Below are positions 1-8,617 of a stretch of 64,000 nt of DNA, in pieces. This DNA is from Nevskia sp. GTDB taxonomy: Bacteria; Pseudomonadota; Gammaproteobacteria; Nevskiales; Nevskiaceae. The stretch covers positions 62,001 to 126,000 of the forward strand of contig JAKFUK010000002.1 of NCBI GenBank assembly GCA_021732745.1, read 5' to 3'. How positions within the stretch are numbered: position 1 is the first letter of the stretch; every line of letters starts with the position of its first letter. Made by a program: the position numbers and the translations under genes. A model generated the notes under the pieces. It was not told the origin of the DNA. It did no database searches and worked only from the letters and a program-made list of their open reading frames with translations.

Positions 1-363
1 GATCTCGATGCCGCGACCGAAGTCAGCGAAGGCGACGACGCCTCGTTCTACTACATCAACGTCCCCGAATCGCAGCAGGGTAATGTCTCGCTCAACGGCA
101 ACGAAACCGTGAGCCTCGGCGGCGCGCGCACCGGCAGCTACTACGTGACCGTGGTCAATTACGACCGCACGCCGGGCGCCACCTACACCTTGCGCGCCAG
201 CCTGGAAGACGAAGGCGGAAGCGGCGATTCAGGCGGCGGTGCGGCATCGCCAGCGATGCTGATGGCGCTGTTCATCGGCCTGCTGGCCCGCTTGCGGCGA
301 AGCGGGAAGCTGGCGCGGATCGTGACGCGTGACGGGGGGCTTCCCGGCTCGCCGAAAGCCTGA
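1..363 (+). CDS. C-terminal part of a secreted/anchored protein with PPC-like domain and GlyGly-CTERM-like tail
   Basis: The frame is open from base 1 and stops at TGA 361-363, so only the last 120 residues are seen. The visible part is beta-rich, with alternating aromatic and hydrophobic residues (FYYINVPESQQGNVSLNG, then GSYYVTVVNYDR), and resembles a bacterial pre-peptidase C-terminal (PPC) domain of secreted proteases. A Gly/Ser/Asp linker follows, then a short hydrophobic stretch (PAMLMALFIGLLARLRR). That is the layout of a GlyGly-CTERM sorting signal, which is a membrane anchor processed by rhombosortase. The tail is odd: about 23 residues follow the double Arg, whereas such signals usually end there. 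The catalytic part lies outside the window, so the enzyme class is unknown. Family assignment is inference from pattern. Confidence 0.6.
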   Translation, partial: DLDAATEVSEGDDASFYYINVPESQQGNVSLNGNETVSLGGARTGSYYVTVVNYDRTPGATYTLRASLEDEGGSGDSGGGAASPAMLMALFIGLLARLRRSGKLARIVTRDGGLPGSPKA

Positions 364-425
364 TAAAACGCGCGCCATCAGGGGTCGACGACTCACCAAC
401 TTCATCCAGTGGAGCACGCGCAGGC

Positions 426-671
426 ATGGCAGGAAGACCGGGCAAGAAAGCGCAACCGCCGCCCAAACCGTTCGACGAATTCGCCGACGAAACCGAGAGC
501 TTCGACGACGACGCCCCGGCCCTCGACGCCAAGGGCAACCCGATGCCGACCACGCGCCGCGACTGGCGCGATGTCGAGAAATTTCGCGAAGACCGCGAGC
601 TGCGCAAGCTGATCGGCGAAGACTTCGACGATCCCTTCGCCGAACGCCCGACCCGCCGCCCGGGTAACTGA
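426..671 (+). CDS. Small acidic hypothetical protein (81 aa)
   Basis: An 81-residue protein with a basic, Pro-rich start (AGRPGKKAQPPPKP), a run of acidic residues in the middle, and an Arg/Glu/Asp-rich stretch (RRDWRDVEKFREDRELRKLI) that could form a charged helix. There is no signal peptide or membrane segment. ATG 426 is preceded by GGAG at 411-414. The charged C-terminal helix recalls the small PA3496-like proteins of gammaproteobacteria, but I cannot confirm this. It lies 62 bp after the upstream gene and 22 bp before the epimerase gene, so it may be co-transcribed with the latter. Function unknown. Confidence 0.6.
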   Translation: MAGRPGKKAQPPPKPFDEFADETESFDDDAPALDAKGNPMPTTRRDWRDVEKFREDRELRKLIGEDFDDPFAERPTRRPGN

Positions 672-693
672 CCGACTCGCCGCAGGCGCTTCG

Positions 694-1545
694 ATGCGCG
701 TGCTGGTCACCGGCAGCAGCGGCCGGGTCGGCAGCGCCATCGCGGCCCGGTTGGCGGCGCTGGGTCATGCGGTCACCGGCCTTGATCGCCTTGTCGGCCC
801 TGCCACCGCACTGATCGGCTCGATCGACGATCCAGCGATCGTGCGCCGCGCGATGTCCGGCATCGACGGCGTGATCCACACCGCAGCCCTGCACGCGCCG
901 CATGTCGGCGTGCTGCCTGACGCTGCATTTCGCGCCACCAACATCGACGGCAGCCGTTGCCTGCTCGAAGCCGCCCTCGCGGCCGGCGTGCGCCGCTTCG
1001 TGATGACCAGCAGCACTTCGATCTACGGTCAGGCGCTGGTTGCTGCGGAGCGCGCGGTCTGGGTCACCGAAGCGCTGACCCCGCAGCCACGCGATATCTA
1101 CGACGAAACCAAGCTCGCCGCCGAAAGCCTGTGCCGCGAAGCCGCAGAAGCCGGCTTGCCCTGCATCGTCCTGCGCATGTCGCGCTGCTTCCCCGAACCG
1201 CTGCGCGAGATGGCGATCTATCGCCTGCATCGCGGTGTCGATCTGCGCGATGTCGCCGCCGCGCATGCATTGGCGCTGGCAGCGGATCGCCCGGGTTTCG
1301 AGGTGTTCAACATTTCCGCCGCCAGCCCGTTCCTGATCCCCGACTGCCCCGAACTCCTGCACAACGCTGCCCGGGTAATCGCCCGCCGCGCGCCGGAAGT
1401 GCCCCCGCTGTTCGCCGCCCGCAGCTGGCTGCTACCGACCTCGATCGACCGCGTCTACGCAATCGACCACGCCGTCCGAACGCTGGGCTATCGCCCGCAG
1501 TTCGGAATCAAGTGCCTGCTCGACGCCACTTCCGCGCTTCTGTGA
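694..1545 (+). CDS. NAD(P)-dependent epimerase/dehydratase family protein
   Basis: A 283-residue extended short-chain dehydrogenase. The N-terminal Rossmann motif TGSSGRVG sits at residues 7-14, followed by an acidic turn and the conserved VIHTAA segment. The catalytic Ser/Thr region (MTSSTSIYG) and YDETK (YxxxK) are both present, so the active site looks intact. Members of this family epimerise, dehydrate or reduce nucleotide sugars or related alcohols. The C-terminal half is rather short for a sugar-nucleotide enzyme, so the substrate cannot be assigned. It probably forms a short transcription unit with the small gene just upstream. Confidence 0.85.
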   Translation: MRVLVTGSSGRVGSAIAARLAALGHAVTGLDRLVGPATALIGSIDDPAIVRRAMSGIDGVIHTAALHAPHVGVLPDAAFRATNIDGSRCLLEAALAAGVRRFVMTSSTSIYGQALVAAERAVWVTEALTPQPRDIYDETKLAAESLCREAAEAGLPCIVLRMSRCFPEPLREMAIYRLHRGVDLRDVAAAHALALAADRPGFEVFNISAASPFLIPDCPELLHNAARVIARRAPEVPPLFAARSWLLPTSIDRVYAIDHAVRTLGYRPQFGIKCLLDATSALL

Positions 1546-1702
1546 TCAAGGTCTGATTGCGCGAATCCGAAACAGTCCATTTGTCGGAATAAAGGCCGTT
1601 CCTTTGAGCCCGATCACAGTTTCCTGACACCGCGTCGATGACCATCCGGCATCGGTGATTTCAGCCCGACCCGCATGAACGTCGCCGATTACCGGGCGGC
1701 TT

Positions 1703-1719
1703 CCGGTGCCAAGCACCGG
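1703..1719 (+). promoter_or_regulatory. Leader hairpin before the choice-of-anchor gene
   Basis: A perfect 7-bp stem (CCGGTGC / GCACCGG) with a 3-base loop lies 45 bp before the ATG at 1764, inside a 218-bp leader that also carries a strong ribosome binding site (GGGAGGTG, 1752-1759). Secreted matrix-type proteins of this kind are often controlled at the leader, but the sequence does not match a riboswitch that I can recognise. Confidence 0.3.
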
Positions 1720-1763
1720 GAGTCGTCATCAAGATTGATAACTACAGTTCAGGGAGGTGTCCA

Positions 1764-3569
1764 ATGTCGAAACTCTCTTTATCACCCGCATGCAGTGCGC
1801 TGCACGCAGCACGGCGTTCAACGGATTCCCCGCTGGCAGGGCGTCGCCGTTCCGATATCGGTTCGCTGCTCGGCCGGGCGACGATGGCTGCACTCGGCAG
1901 TGCAATGCTTGCCGGGGCCGCGCATGCGCAGATCACCACGGAGTCCATCGAAAGCGGTGTAGTGACACCAGCGCAGATGGCCAGCACGCTCGCCGGTGAC
2001 AGCATCACCGTCTCCAATGTCACTTACAACGGCGCGCCTGTAGCCGCTGGGCTGTTTGCCAACGCCTTGGCTCCGATCGGAATCGAGACGGGCGTGATCC
2101 TGTCAAGTGGTGCGATCGCCAATGTTGTCGGACCGAACAACGATGACGACCGGTCACTGAACAACGGCCGCCCAGGCGATGCCGATCTCGATGGACTCGT
2201 CGGCGGCGGCACGCTGGACGCGGCATCGCTGGAGTTCGATTTCGTTTCGCCCGCAGCGACGATCAGCTTCCGTTATGTCTTTGGTTCCGAGGAATACAAC
2301 GAATTCGTCAACACCGAGTTCAATGACGTTTTCGCCCTGTTCGTGAACGGTGTGAACTGCGCGATGGTTCCCGGCACCAGTCAGGCGGTCAGCATCAATA
2401 CTGTCAATCTGGGTCTGAACAGCGTGTTCTTCGTCAACAACAGCCCGCCAACGCTTGATACCCAGCTCGACGGTCTGACCACGATGTTGCAGTGCGAAGC
2501 GGTCGTGGTCCCCGGTGCCACCAACCGGCTGAAGCTGGTGATCGCCGATCGCGCCGACCGCATCCTCGATTCGGCCATTTTCTTTGACGCCAACTCGCTG
2601 GTGGCCGGCTTCGCGCCTATCGCCAAGCTCGTGGCCGTGCCGGATACCGGCACTGCGCCGCTGACCGTGAGCTTCCTGACAGCCGGCAGCGGCGACCAGG
2701 ATGGCCCGCTGGCGAGCCACATCATTGACTTCGGCGATGGATCGGTTCCCACCAGCGCTGACGGGCCGCCACCGCCGACGATCGAACACAGCTACACGGC
2801 GGCCGGCACCTACACTGCGCAGCTCACCGTTACCGACAGCGACGGCAATACCGCGACTGCCACGGCGACCGTCGAGGTACAGGCCTCGACTGACCTCGCG
2901 ATCGTCAAATCGGCCACCCAGGGTTCAGCGCGTGTCGGCGACAACATCACCTACACGTTGGTCGCAACCAACAATGGTCCGAGTGCGGCAACCGGCGTGG
3001 TGGTCACCGATACCCTGCCCGCCGGCCTCGGCGTGGTGTCGGCCAATGCCACGCAGGGCAGTTGCAGCGTTGCCGGATCGCAGGTCAGTTGCGCGATCGG
3101 CACGCTTCCGCCCGGCGGGCTGGCCAGCATCACCTTGATCGCCTCGGCGAACGCTGCCGGCATCGTCGTCAACACCGCCAGCATCGGCGGCGTGCAGGCT
3201 GATCCGCTGCCGGCGAACAACAGCTCCAGCGCCACCGTCGCGGTCGTGCTGCGCAGCCCGACGCTGGTCGCCGAGCCGGCCGTGATTTCCGCCCTGCCCG
3301 GCTTGCAGCTACGCCTGCGCTTCGAGGCCAGGCTCAGCGATGGCGGAGCGGGCGTTGCTGGTCGAAGCCTGGTATTCACCGCCGGCGGACAGAACTGCAC
3401 CAGCACCACTGATGCCAACGGCGTCGGCGGCTGCAACCTGACGGTGTCCCGCCTGCTGGCCACGGTATTCCGCCTCGGCTACACAGCGCGCTTCGACGGC
3501 GATGCGGTCTACTCGCAGACCTCGGATCGCGGGCCGATCGCCGAACTGCTCGGAATTTCGCTGCCGTAA
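1764..3569 (+). CDS. Secreted multidomain protein: choice-of-anchor L, PKD, DUF11 and Ig-like domains
   Basis: A 601-residue exported protein. The start at ATG 1764 is supported by a strong RBS. The N-terminus is long and basic, followed by a hydrophobic stretch (MAALGSAMLAGAAHA) with a signal-peptidase-like AHA-Q junction near residue 55. The domains in order are a choice-of-anchor L domain (about 60-290, with the hallmark FRYVFGSEEYNEF), a PKD domain (about 295-370, with IIDFGDG and YTAAGTYTAQLTVTDSDG), a DUF11 repeat (about 373-490, with DLAIVKSA and YTLVATNNGPSAATGVVV), and an Ig-like C-terminal domain. No LPxTG or PEP-CTERM tail is visible. Such proteins are surface or matrix adhesins or scaffolds, so a structural role is inferred. 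A rho-independent terminator follows. Confidence 0.85.
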   Translation: MSKLSLSPACSALHAARRSTDSPLAGRRRSDIGSLLGRATMAALGSAMLAGAAHAQITTESIESGVVTPAQMASTLAGDSITVSNVTYNGAPVAAGLFANALAPIGIETGVILSSGAIANVVGPNNDDDRSLNNGRPGDADLDGLVGGGTLDAASLEFDFVSPAATISFRYVFGSEEYNEFVNTEFNDVFALFVNGVNCAMVPGTSQAVSINTVNLGLNSVFFVNNSPPTLDTQLDGLTTMLQCEAVVVPGATNRLKLVIADRADRILDSAIFFDANSLVAGFAPIAKLVAVPDTGTAPLTVSFLTAGSGDQDGPLASHIIDFGDGSVPTSADGPPPPTIEHSYTAAGTYTAQLTVTDSDGNTATATATVEVQASTDLAIVKSATQGSARVGDNITYTLVATNNGPSAATGVVVTDTLPAGLGVVSANATQGSCSVAGSQVSCAIGTLPPGGLASITLIASANAAGIVVNTASIGGVQADPLPANNSSSATVAVVLRSPTLVAEPAVISALPGLQLRLRFEARLSDGGAGVAGRSLVFTAGGQNCTSTTDANGVGGCNLTVSRLLATVFRLGYTARFDGDAVYSQTSDRGPIAELLGISLP

Positions 3570-3620
3570 GCTGCGCCCGATCCGCTGAGGCTTTTTCGAT
3601 CAGGCCCTGCGGTCGGCACG

Positions 3621-3650
3621 GAAAGGCACGGTCTCAGGACCGTGCCTTTC
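3621..3650 (+). terminator. Rho-independent-like hairpin
   Basis: A perfect 13-bp stem (GAAAGGCACGGTC and its complement) with a TCAG loop lies 52 bp after the stop of the large secreted protein gene. The 3' side has only a short T-rich run (CTTTCTTG). Because the genes converge here, it may also serve orn read from the other strand. Confidence 0.75.
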
Positions 3651-3674
3651 TTGATCAAGAACCATCGAACCAAC

Positions 3675-3691
3675 AATTGGGGTCAGATACA
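3675..3691 (+). repeat. Short dispersed repeat AATTGGGGTCAGATACA, copy 1
   Basis: This 17-bp word occurs again at 60590-60606 in the same orientation. Copy 1 ends three bases before the stop codon of orn; copy 2 lies just upstream of tetR. Both sit at gene edges. I recall similar GGGGTCAGA-type words near gene ends in other gammaproteobacteria, but cannot verify that here. Confidence 0.6.
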
Positions 3692-3693
3692 AA

Positions 3694-4248
3694 CTACGGG
3701 CCGCGCGGCGCAATGAAGTGCTCGCGGTAATAGCGCAGCTCGGCGACGGAATCGCGGATATCGTCCAGCGCCAGATGGCTGGATTCCTTGCGAAAGCCCT
3801 TGGCGATTTCCGGCGACCAGCGCGTGCACAGCTCTTTCAAGGTCGAGACATCGAGATTGCGGTAGTGGAAGTGCTTTTCCAGCGCCGGCATCCAGCGGGC
3901 AAGAAAGCGCCGGTCCTGACAGATCGAATTGCCGCAGATCGGCGACTTGCCGGCCGGCACCCATTGGCGCAGGAACGCGAGCGTCTGCGCTTCGGCCTCG
4001 GCTTCGCTGACGGTGCTGGCCCGAACGCGCGCCGTCAAACCGGACTTGCCGTGCTGGTTGACGTTCCAGTCATCCATCTTGGCCAGCTCGAGCTCGGGCT
4101 GGTGGACAGCGATCACCGGGCCTTCGGCGAGCCAGTTCAACTGGCTGTCGGTGATCAGGGTGGCGATCTCGATGATGCGGTGTTCTTCGGGGATCAGACC
4201 GGTCATTTCCAGGTCGATCCAGATCAGGTTCTGGGGGTTGGCGTTCAT
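3694..4248 (-). CDS. orn: Oligoribonuclease
   Basis: A 184-residue 3'-5' exoribonuclease of the DEDDh family that degrades 2-5 nt RNAs and pGpG to mononucleotides in the cytoplasm. The Exo I motif is WIDLEMTGL (residues 10-18, Asp and Glu metal ligands), Exo II is in the [12 protein letters not shown] region, and Exo III is [10 protein letters not shown] near residue 158, with the catalytic His and Asp. Length and motifs match the gammaproteobacterial family. It is transcribed alone, convergent with the secreted protein gene and divergent from the cystathionine beta-synthase gene 85 bp away. As the usual last step of c-di-GMP turnover it is a housekeeping gene. Confidence 0.97.
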   Translation of the reverse strand: MNANPQNLIWIDLEMTGLIPEEHRIIEIATLITDSQLNWLAEGPVIAVHQPELELAKMDDWNVNQHGKSGLTARVRASTVSEAEAEAQTLAFLRQWVPAGKSPICGNSICQDRRFLARWMPALEKHFHYRNLDVSTLKELCTRWSPEIAKGFRKESSHLALDDIRDSVAELRYYREHFIAPRGP

Positions 4249-4333
4249 CGGTGAAGCCTAGCAGTCTCTGCCGTCCAGACCCGCGAAATGCCCGTGCTAC
4301 GCTCCGCCGCTATCCCAATCCGGAGGGCTGACA

Positions 4334-5701
4334 ATGGCCCGTGACGGCAACGTGCTCAACACCATCGGCAACACGCCGCTGGTGGAACTGAAGAACCTCG
4401 ACACCGGCTGCTGCCGGTTGTTCGTGAAGCTGGAAAACCAGAATCCGACCGGCTCGATCAAGGACCGCATCGGCCTGTCGATGATCGAAGCAGCGGAAAA
4501 ACAGGGCCGCATTCGGCCCGGCAGCACCCTGATCGAAGCCACCGCCGGCAACACTGGGCTGGGGCTTGCGCTGGTCGCAGCACAGAAGGGTTATCACCTG
4601 ACCCTGGTGATCCCGGACAAGATGGCGCAGGAGAAAATCCTGCATCTGCGCGCGCTCGGCGCGAAAACCATCATCACCCGCAGCGATGTCGGCAAAGGCC
4701 ATCCCGAGTACTACCAGGACATCGCCGAACGCCTGGCCCGCGAAACGCCGGACAGCTTCTATGTCAACCAGTTCGCCAATCCGGCCAATCCGCTGGCCCA
4801 CGAATCGACCACCGGGCCTGAAATCTGGGCGCAGATGAACCACATGTGCGATGCCGTGGTGGTCGGCGTCGGCTCCGGCGGCACCCTGACCGGGCTGGGC
4901 CGCTACTTCGCGCGAGTCGCTCCGCATGTCGAGATGGTACTGGCCGATCCCAAGGGCTCGATCCTCGAACCGTTGATCGAACGCAACGAGACCGTCACCC
5001 CGGGCTCCTGGCTGGTCGAAGGCATCGGCGAGGATTTCATTCCGCCGAACTGCGAGCTGAAGTACGCGAAAAAGGCCTACGCGATTCCCGATGCCGAAAG
5101 CTTCCTGACCGCGCGCGAAGTGCTGGCCAAGGAAGGCCTGCTCGGCGGCTCTTCGACCGGTACGCTGGTGGCCGCCGCGCTGCGCTACTGCCGCGATCAG
5201 ACTGCGCCGAAGCGGGTCGTCACCTTCATCTGCGACAGCGGCAACAAGTATCTGACCAAGATGTACAACGATTACTGGATGTTCGAGCAGGGCCTGCTGC
5301 CCAGGCCACGGCACGGCAATCTGGTCGATCTGATCGTGCGCCGCTACCAGGAAGGCGGTTCGGTGACCCTGAAGCCGACCGACACCCTGCTGCTCGCCTA
5401 CCGGCGCATGAAGCTGTTCGATGTGTCGCAAGTGCCAGTGATGGACGGCGAGCGGGTGGTCGGCATCGTCGATGAATCCGATCTGCTGCTGCGCGTGCAG
5501 GCCGAACCGGCGCGCTTTGCCGACACCGTCGACACCGCGATGGTCACCGCAGTCGACACCCTGAAACCCGATGCCTCGCTCGCCGAACTGATCGCCGTAT
5601 TCCAGCGCGACCATGTTGCGGTGGTGGCCGATGGTGACGGCCACTTCATCGGCTTGATCACCCGCATCGATCTGCTGAACTATCTGCGTCAGCAGCAGTA
5701 A
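4334..5701 (+). CDS. cbs: Cystathionine beta-synthase with C-terminal CBS domains
   Basis: A 455-residue PLP enzyme of the cysteine synthase/CBS fold, expected to condense serine (or O-acetylserine) with homocysteine in transsulfuration. The PLP lysine lies in NPTGSIKDR (residues 37-45). The substrate loop EATAGNTGLGLAL and the phosphate-binding GVGSGGTLTGLG are intact. From about residue 340 two CBS domains follow (DVSQVPVMDGERVVGIVDESDLL and the C-terminal HFIGLITRIDLLNYL), which distinguishes it from plain cysteine synthase and suggests adenosyl-ligand regulation. An RBS (GGAGGG) precedes ATG 4334. nikR follows after 24 bp and is probably co-transcribed. Confidence 0.92.
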   Translation: MARDGNVLNTIGNTPLVELKNLDTGCCRLFVKLENQNPTGSIKDRIGLSMIEAAEKQGRIRPGSTLIEATAGNTGLGLALVAAQKGYHLTLVIPDKMAQEKILHLRALGAKTIITRSDVGKGHPEYYQDIAERLARETPDSFYVNQFANPANPLAHESTTGPEIWAQMNHMCDAVVVGVGSGGTLTGLGRYFARVAPHVEMVLADPKGSILEPLIERNETVTPGSWLVEGIGEDFIPPNCELKYAKKAYAIPDAESFLTAREVLAKEGLLGGSSTGTLVAAALRYCRDQTAPKRVVTFICDSGNKYLTKMYNDYWMFEQGLLPRPRHGNLVDLIVRRYQEGGSVTLKPTDTLLLAYRRMKLFDVSQVPVMDGERVVGIVDESDLLLRVQAEPARFADTVDTAMVTAVDTLKPDASLAELIAVFQRDHVAVVADGDGHFIGLITRIDLLNYLRQQQ

Positions 5702-5725
5702 TTCCTTTCAAACCCCGGAGTCTTC

Positions 5726-6181
5726 ATGCGCCGCATCACGCTGTCTCTTGACGATCAACTGGCAGACCAGTTCGATGCCTGGGCCGAACGTCACGGCTAC
5801 GAGAATCGCTCCGAAGCCTTCCGCGACCTGTTGCGCGGCCGGCTGGAAAACGAGCGCATCGACGACGGCAAGGCCAGCCATTGCGTGGCCACCGTGTCCT
5901 ATGTGTACAACCATCACGAGCGCCAGTTGGCCAGCCGTCTGGCCGAAAACCAGCACGACCATCATGGCCTGAGCATGGCGACCATGCATGTCCACCTGGA
6001 CCACGACAACTGCCTCGAAACGATGGCGCTGCGAGGACCGCTGAAGCAGGTGCAGGCTTTCGGCGAATCGCTGATCGCCGAGCGCGGCGTGCGGCACGGC
6101 CATCTGCATCTGGTGCCGGTGGCGCTGGAAATCTCGCGGGTGATGGGCGAGCCGCACGTCCATCTGCATCCGACCAGCTGA
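5726..6181 (+). CDS. nikR: Nickel-responsive transcriptional regulator NikR
   Basis: A 151-residue ribbon-helix-helix repressor. The N-terminal RHH strand-helix-helix (RRITLSLDDQLADQFDAWAE...RSEAFRDLLR) is followed by a C-terminal ACT-like metal domain. The square-planar Ni ligands known from the family are present: the HVH pair of MHVHLDHDNCLE and its Cys six residues later, plus an upstream His in YNHHERQ. It should repress nickel uptake genes when Ni is sufficient. No nik transporter, urease or hydrogenase gene lies in the window, so its targets are elsewhere. It has a typical RHH length and follows the cystathionine beta-synthase gene closely. Confidence 0.95.
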   Translation: MRRITLSLDDQLADQFDAWAERHGYENRSEAFRDLLRGRLENERIDDGKASHCVATVSYVYNHHERQLASRLAENQHDHHGLSMATMHVHLDHDNCLETMALRGPLKQVQAFGESLIAERGVRHGHLHLVPVALEISRVMGEPHVHLHPTS

Positions 6182-6397
6182 GCTTTGGGTCGCTCGCGTT
6201 GAAGCAACAGCAAAAGGCCGGGCGCTGCGCGCAAGGCGCAAAGGGAAAAGAAAGAACGGCAACGGCAAAAAGCATTCGGCGAAACGGCGATTGGCTTTCT
6301 TCGTGATCTTCGTGTGCTTTGTGCGAAACCGTTTTTGCGGTTGATGTTCTTTGCGTCTCCGCGATCTTTGCGTGAGACGGCTGTTCCGGGGTCGAGC
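6182..6397. repeat. Intergenic repeat-like DNA of the ctttgcg/tctgcg word family
   Basis: The space between nikR and the puf terminator holds no convincing gene. Its left part has purine-rich words (gcgcaaggcgcaaaggg), its right part pyrimidine-rich counterparts (ttcgtgtgctttgtgcg, ctttgcgtctccgcg, ctttgcgtgaga). This is the arm composition of the palindromic elements near 27.0, 28.6, 38.0 and 62.6 kb, so it looks like a degraded member of that family. It could fold as a large imperfect stem. Confidence 0.5.
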
Positions 6398-6432
6398 AAA
6401 AAAATACCCCCGATCCACTAGGAATCGGGGGT
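6398..6432 (-). terminator. Terminator of the puf operon
   Basis: A perfect 9-bp stem (ACCCCCGAT at 6406-6414 and ATCGGGGGT at 6424-6432) with a 9-base loop. On the minus strand it is followed by a run of seven T (A-run 6398-6404 on the plus strand). It lies 52 bp beyond the pufC stop and is a clear rho-independent terminator for the minus-strand photosynthesis transcript. Confidence 0.9.
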
Positions 6433-6484
6433 TCAGGTCAGCGCCGACGGCAGTGCTACCACCGGCGCTGTTGCTGCGGAGTTG

Positions 6485-7624
6485 TTATCCGGGCTGCTTG
6501 ACCCCGGCAGGCGCATCGCCCGTCGAGCTGGTTTCTGCCGGTGTTGCCGCCGGTGCCGCTTCGCCTTCGGCAGGCGGCGCTTCGACCGGAGGTGCCACGA
6601 CCGGCGGCGGCACCGGTGCCGCCAGCGCTGTGACGTAGTCCTTCAGCATGCTGGCGCCATAGAGCGGCTTGTAGGCCCCTTGATGGCAGGTCGCACAGTT
6701 CAGCTTGGCGACATCGCCACCCGGCCCCTTGCGGTGCGCGGGGAAGACATCGGTCAACGGCACCATGAACTCGTTGTTGAGCGCTCGCGCCATGCGAATG
6801 CCGTAGTACGCCGTGGTCCTTTGCGGCGGGCTCTGCGACCAGTCGTTGAAAGCACGCGAGTTGTGGCAGTAGGTGCAGTTGACGCCCAGGCCTTGCGACA
6901 TGTGGGTCATCAGCGCGAACGTCCACTCCGCCTGCTTGATCGACTTGCGATTGCCGGCCGGCAGTGCCGAATCGCCCGTGAAGCGGATCGGCTCGGAACC
7001 CAGCAGGAACGGCGAGAATGGATCCGACGGCAGTGACGAGCCGTTGATCGCCGCCGTCGACTGGTTCTGACCGGCACGATTGCCAAGACCGCCGGCCGCC
7101 GTGTTGTCGACATCCTTGAACCAGACGTATTCCGGCACCGGCTTGCCGCGATGGCAGGTGTAGCAGGTGACCCCCGTCGCCTGGACGTGCGGCTTCCAGT
7201 CGGCGTTGATCTTCTGCGTCATCTGCAACATCTTGCGAGCGACCACCTTGGTGTACTTCGCGTCATCGGCGAAGTTGGCACCTTCGTGGCAGTACGCGCA
7301 GCCCTGCTCCTTCGGTGCCACCCATTCGGTGATCGCCAGCATGGTGCGGCTGAATTCGCCGATCGACAGCCCGCCCAGCACCTGCACGTTCTGATAGACC
7401 GTGCCTGCCAGCGGCCCGCCCTCCGCTGCTGCGGCCTGCGCCACCGGCACCGTGTTGTTTGCCGCCTGCGCGGCAACCACTCGCGGGTTGTACATCTGCA
7501 CCATCGCCGTGCCGCGATAGCCGCCCTGCACTTCGTCGATCGGCGGGCGTTCGCAGCCGGACGTGACCAGTGCAGCCAGCGCCAGTGCAGCGACGACTTT
7601 CAGTCTGTTTGCTGTCGTTCTCAT
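6485..7624 (-). CDS. pufC: Photosynthetic reaction centre tetrahaem cytochrome c subunit
   Basis: A 379-residue periplasmic lipoprotein that re-reduces the special pair P+. ATG 7624 overlaps the pufM stop (ATGA), fixing the start. The leader ends in a lipobox (VTSGC, Cys24). Four CxxCH haem sites are visible: CAYCH 109-113, CYTCH 154-158, CTYCH 250-254 and CATCH 310-314, as expected for the tetrahaem cytochrome, with Met residues nearby as possible axial ligands. After residue 335 the chain becomes a 45-residue Pro/Ala-rich tail ([19 protein letters not shown]), longer than the globular family core needs. It is the last gene of the puf operon and is followed by a strong terminator. Confidence 0.97.
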   Translation of the reverse strand: MRTTANRLKVVAALALAALVTSGCERPPIDEVQGGYRGTAMVQMYNPRVVAAQAANNTVPVAQAAAAEGGPLAGTVYQNVQVLGGLSIGEFSRTMLAITEWVAPKEQGCAYCHEGANFADDAKYTKVVARKMLQMTQKINADWKPHVQATGVTCYTCHRGKPVPEYVWFKDVDNTAAGGLGNRAGQNQSTAAINGSSLPSDPFSPFLLGSEPIRFTGDSALPAGNRKSIKQAEWTFALMTHMSQGLGVNCTYCHNSRAFNDWSQSPPQRTTAYYGIRMARALNNEFMVPLTDVFPAHRKGPGGDVAKLNCATCHQGAYKPLYGASMLKDYVTALAAPVPPPVVAPPVEAPPAEGEAAPAATPAETSSTGDAPAGVKQPG

Positions 7625-8607
7625 GGCGCGGCTCCCGGCAGCGTGGACGGATCGACGGTCGGGGCAGCCCAGACCTGCGGATAGGCGGCGACGATGTGGT
7701 GCTTGATGCCCCACAGGTACCAGTTGTCGACCACCGTGCCAGTCAAGAGGATGCCGATGCCGCCGGTGATCGGACACAGGATGGCGAACCACCAGGCCCA
7801 GCGATGCACCGATTCCATCGTCGCGTTGAAGCCCATCGTCCAGCGCCAGAACAGGGCAGCACGCTCGGATGCCGTGCCACGGTCGACGATCTGCTCCAGC
7901 TCGCGCTCGCCGCCATAACGGCTCACCGCGAGAATGGTTGCCGCATGCATGGCGAACAGCAGCGTTGCGCCGTACAGGAAGGCGATCGACAGCATGTGGA
8001 ACGGGTTGTAGAACAGGTTGCCGTAGCGAATCGAGAACGCGGCGGTCCAGTCCAGATGCGGGAAGATGCCGAACGGCACTGCTTCACCCCAACTGCCCAT
8101 CAGGATCGGCCGGAAGAAGCCAAGCACCAGGTACAGCCAGATCGCGGCACCGAAGGCCCAGGAAATGTGCGGACCCATGCCGTGTGCTTTCGCACGCTGA
8201 TAGGTGCGCAGCCACCAGAGCAGTACCGACGCGGTCAGGAAGAAGCCGGCGATCAGCCACCAGCCACCCTGATTCAGCGGCGGCATGCCAAGGCCATACG
8301 ACGGCGGCGGCGGTTCCAGCGCCAGCCAAGGCAGCTGACGGACAAACTCGATCCAGTTCCAGCCGACCGAGGCCAGCATGTTCAGACCGATGATCTCGAA
8401 GGCGATGAAGCCGAACAGGATCGAGGTGACGCCGGTCCAGCCGAGATAGATCGGCCCGATCTGCGCGTCGCCGAACTTGCCGATCAGATGCTGGAGGAAA
8501 GGCTTGCCATCGCGACCGCCAATGGAGCCGTCGTTCGGTAGCGGCACACCCGGATACGGGGGTGCTGTCACCTGAACTCTGGTGAAGATGTTTTGGTATT
8601 CAGCCAT
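7621..8607 (-). CDS. pufM: Photosynthetic reaction centre subunit M
   Basis: A 328-residue five-helix membrane protein that, with PufL, binds the bacteriochlorophylls, bacteriophaeophytins, quinones and non-haem iron of the type II reaction centre. The start MAEYQNIF at 8607 is preceded by AAGGGGGCA. The special-pair His is in NPFHMLSI, and iron ligands are in FAMHAATIL and ESVHRWAWW. The quinone-site Trp lies in [13 protein letters not shown]. It starts 10 bp after the pufL stop and overlaps pufC by 4 bp, showing translational coupling. Confidence 0.98.
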   Translation of the reverse strand: MAEYQNIFTRVQVTAPPYPGVPLPNDGSIGGRDGKPFLQHLIGKFGDAQIGPIYLGWTGVTSILFGFIAFEIIGLNMLASVGWNWIEFVRQLPWLALEPPPPSYGLGMPPLNQGGWWLIAGFFLTASVLLWWLRTYQRAKAHGMGPHISWAFGAAIWLYLVLGFFRPILMGSWGEAVPFGIFPHLDWTAAFSIRYGNLFYNPFHMLSIAFLYGATLLFAMHAATILAVSRYGGERELEQIVDRGTASERAALFWRWTMGFNATMESVHRWAWWFAILCPITGGIGILLTGTVVDNWYLWGIKHHIVAAYPQVWAAPTVDPSTLPGAAP

Positions 8608-8617
8608 GACTGCCCCC

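Noticed and set aside
1600..1763. c-di-GMP-I (GEMM) riboswitch before the choice-of-anchor gene
   Set aside because: The conserved core words of the class and its tetraloop-receptor pattern are not visible; only a hairpin can be supported.
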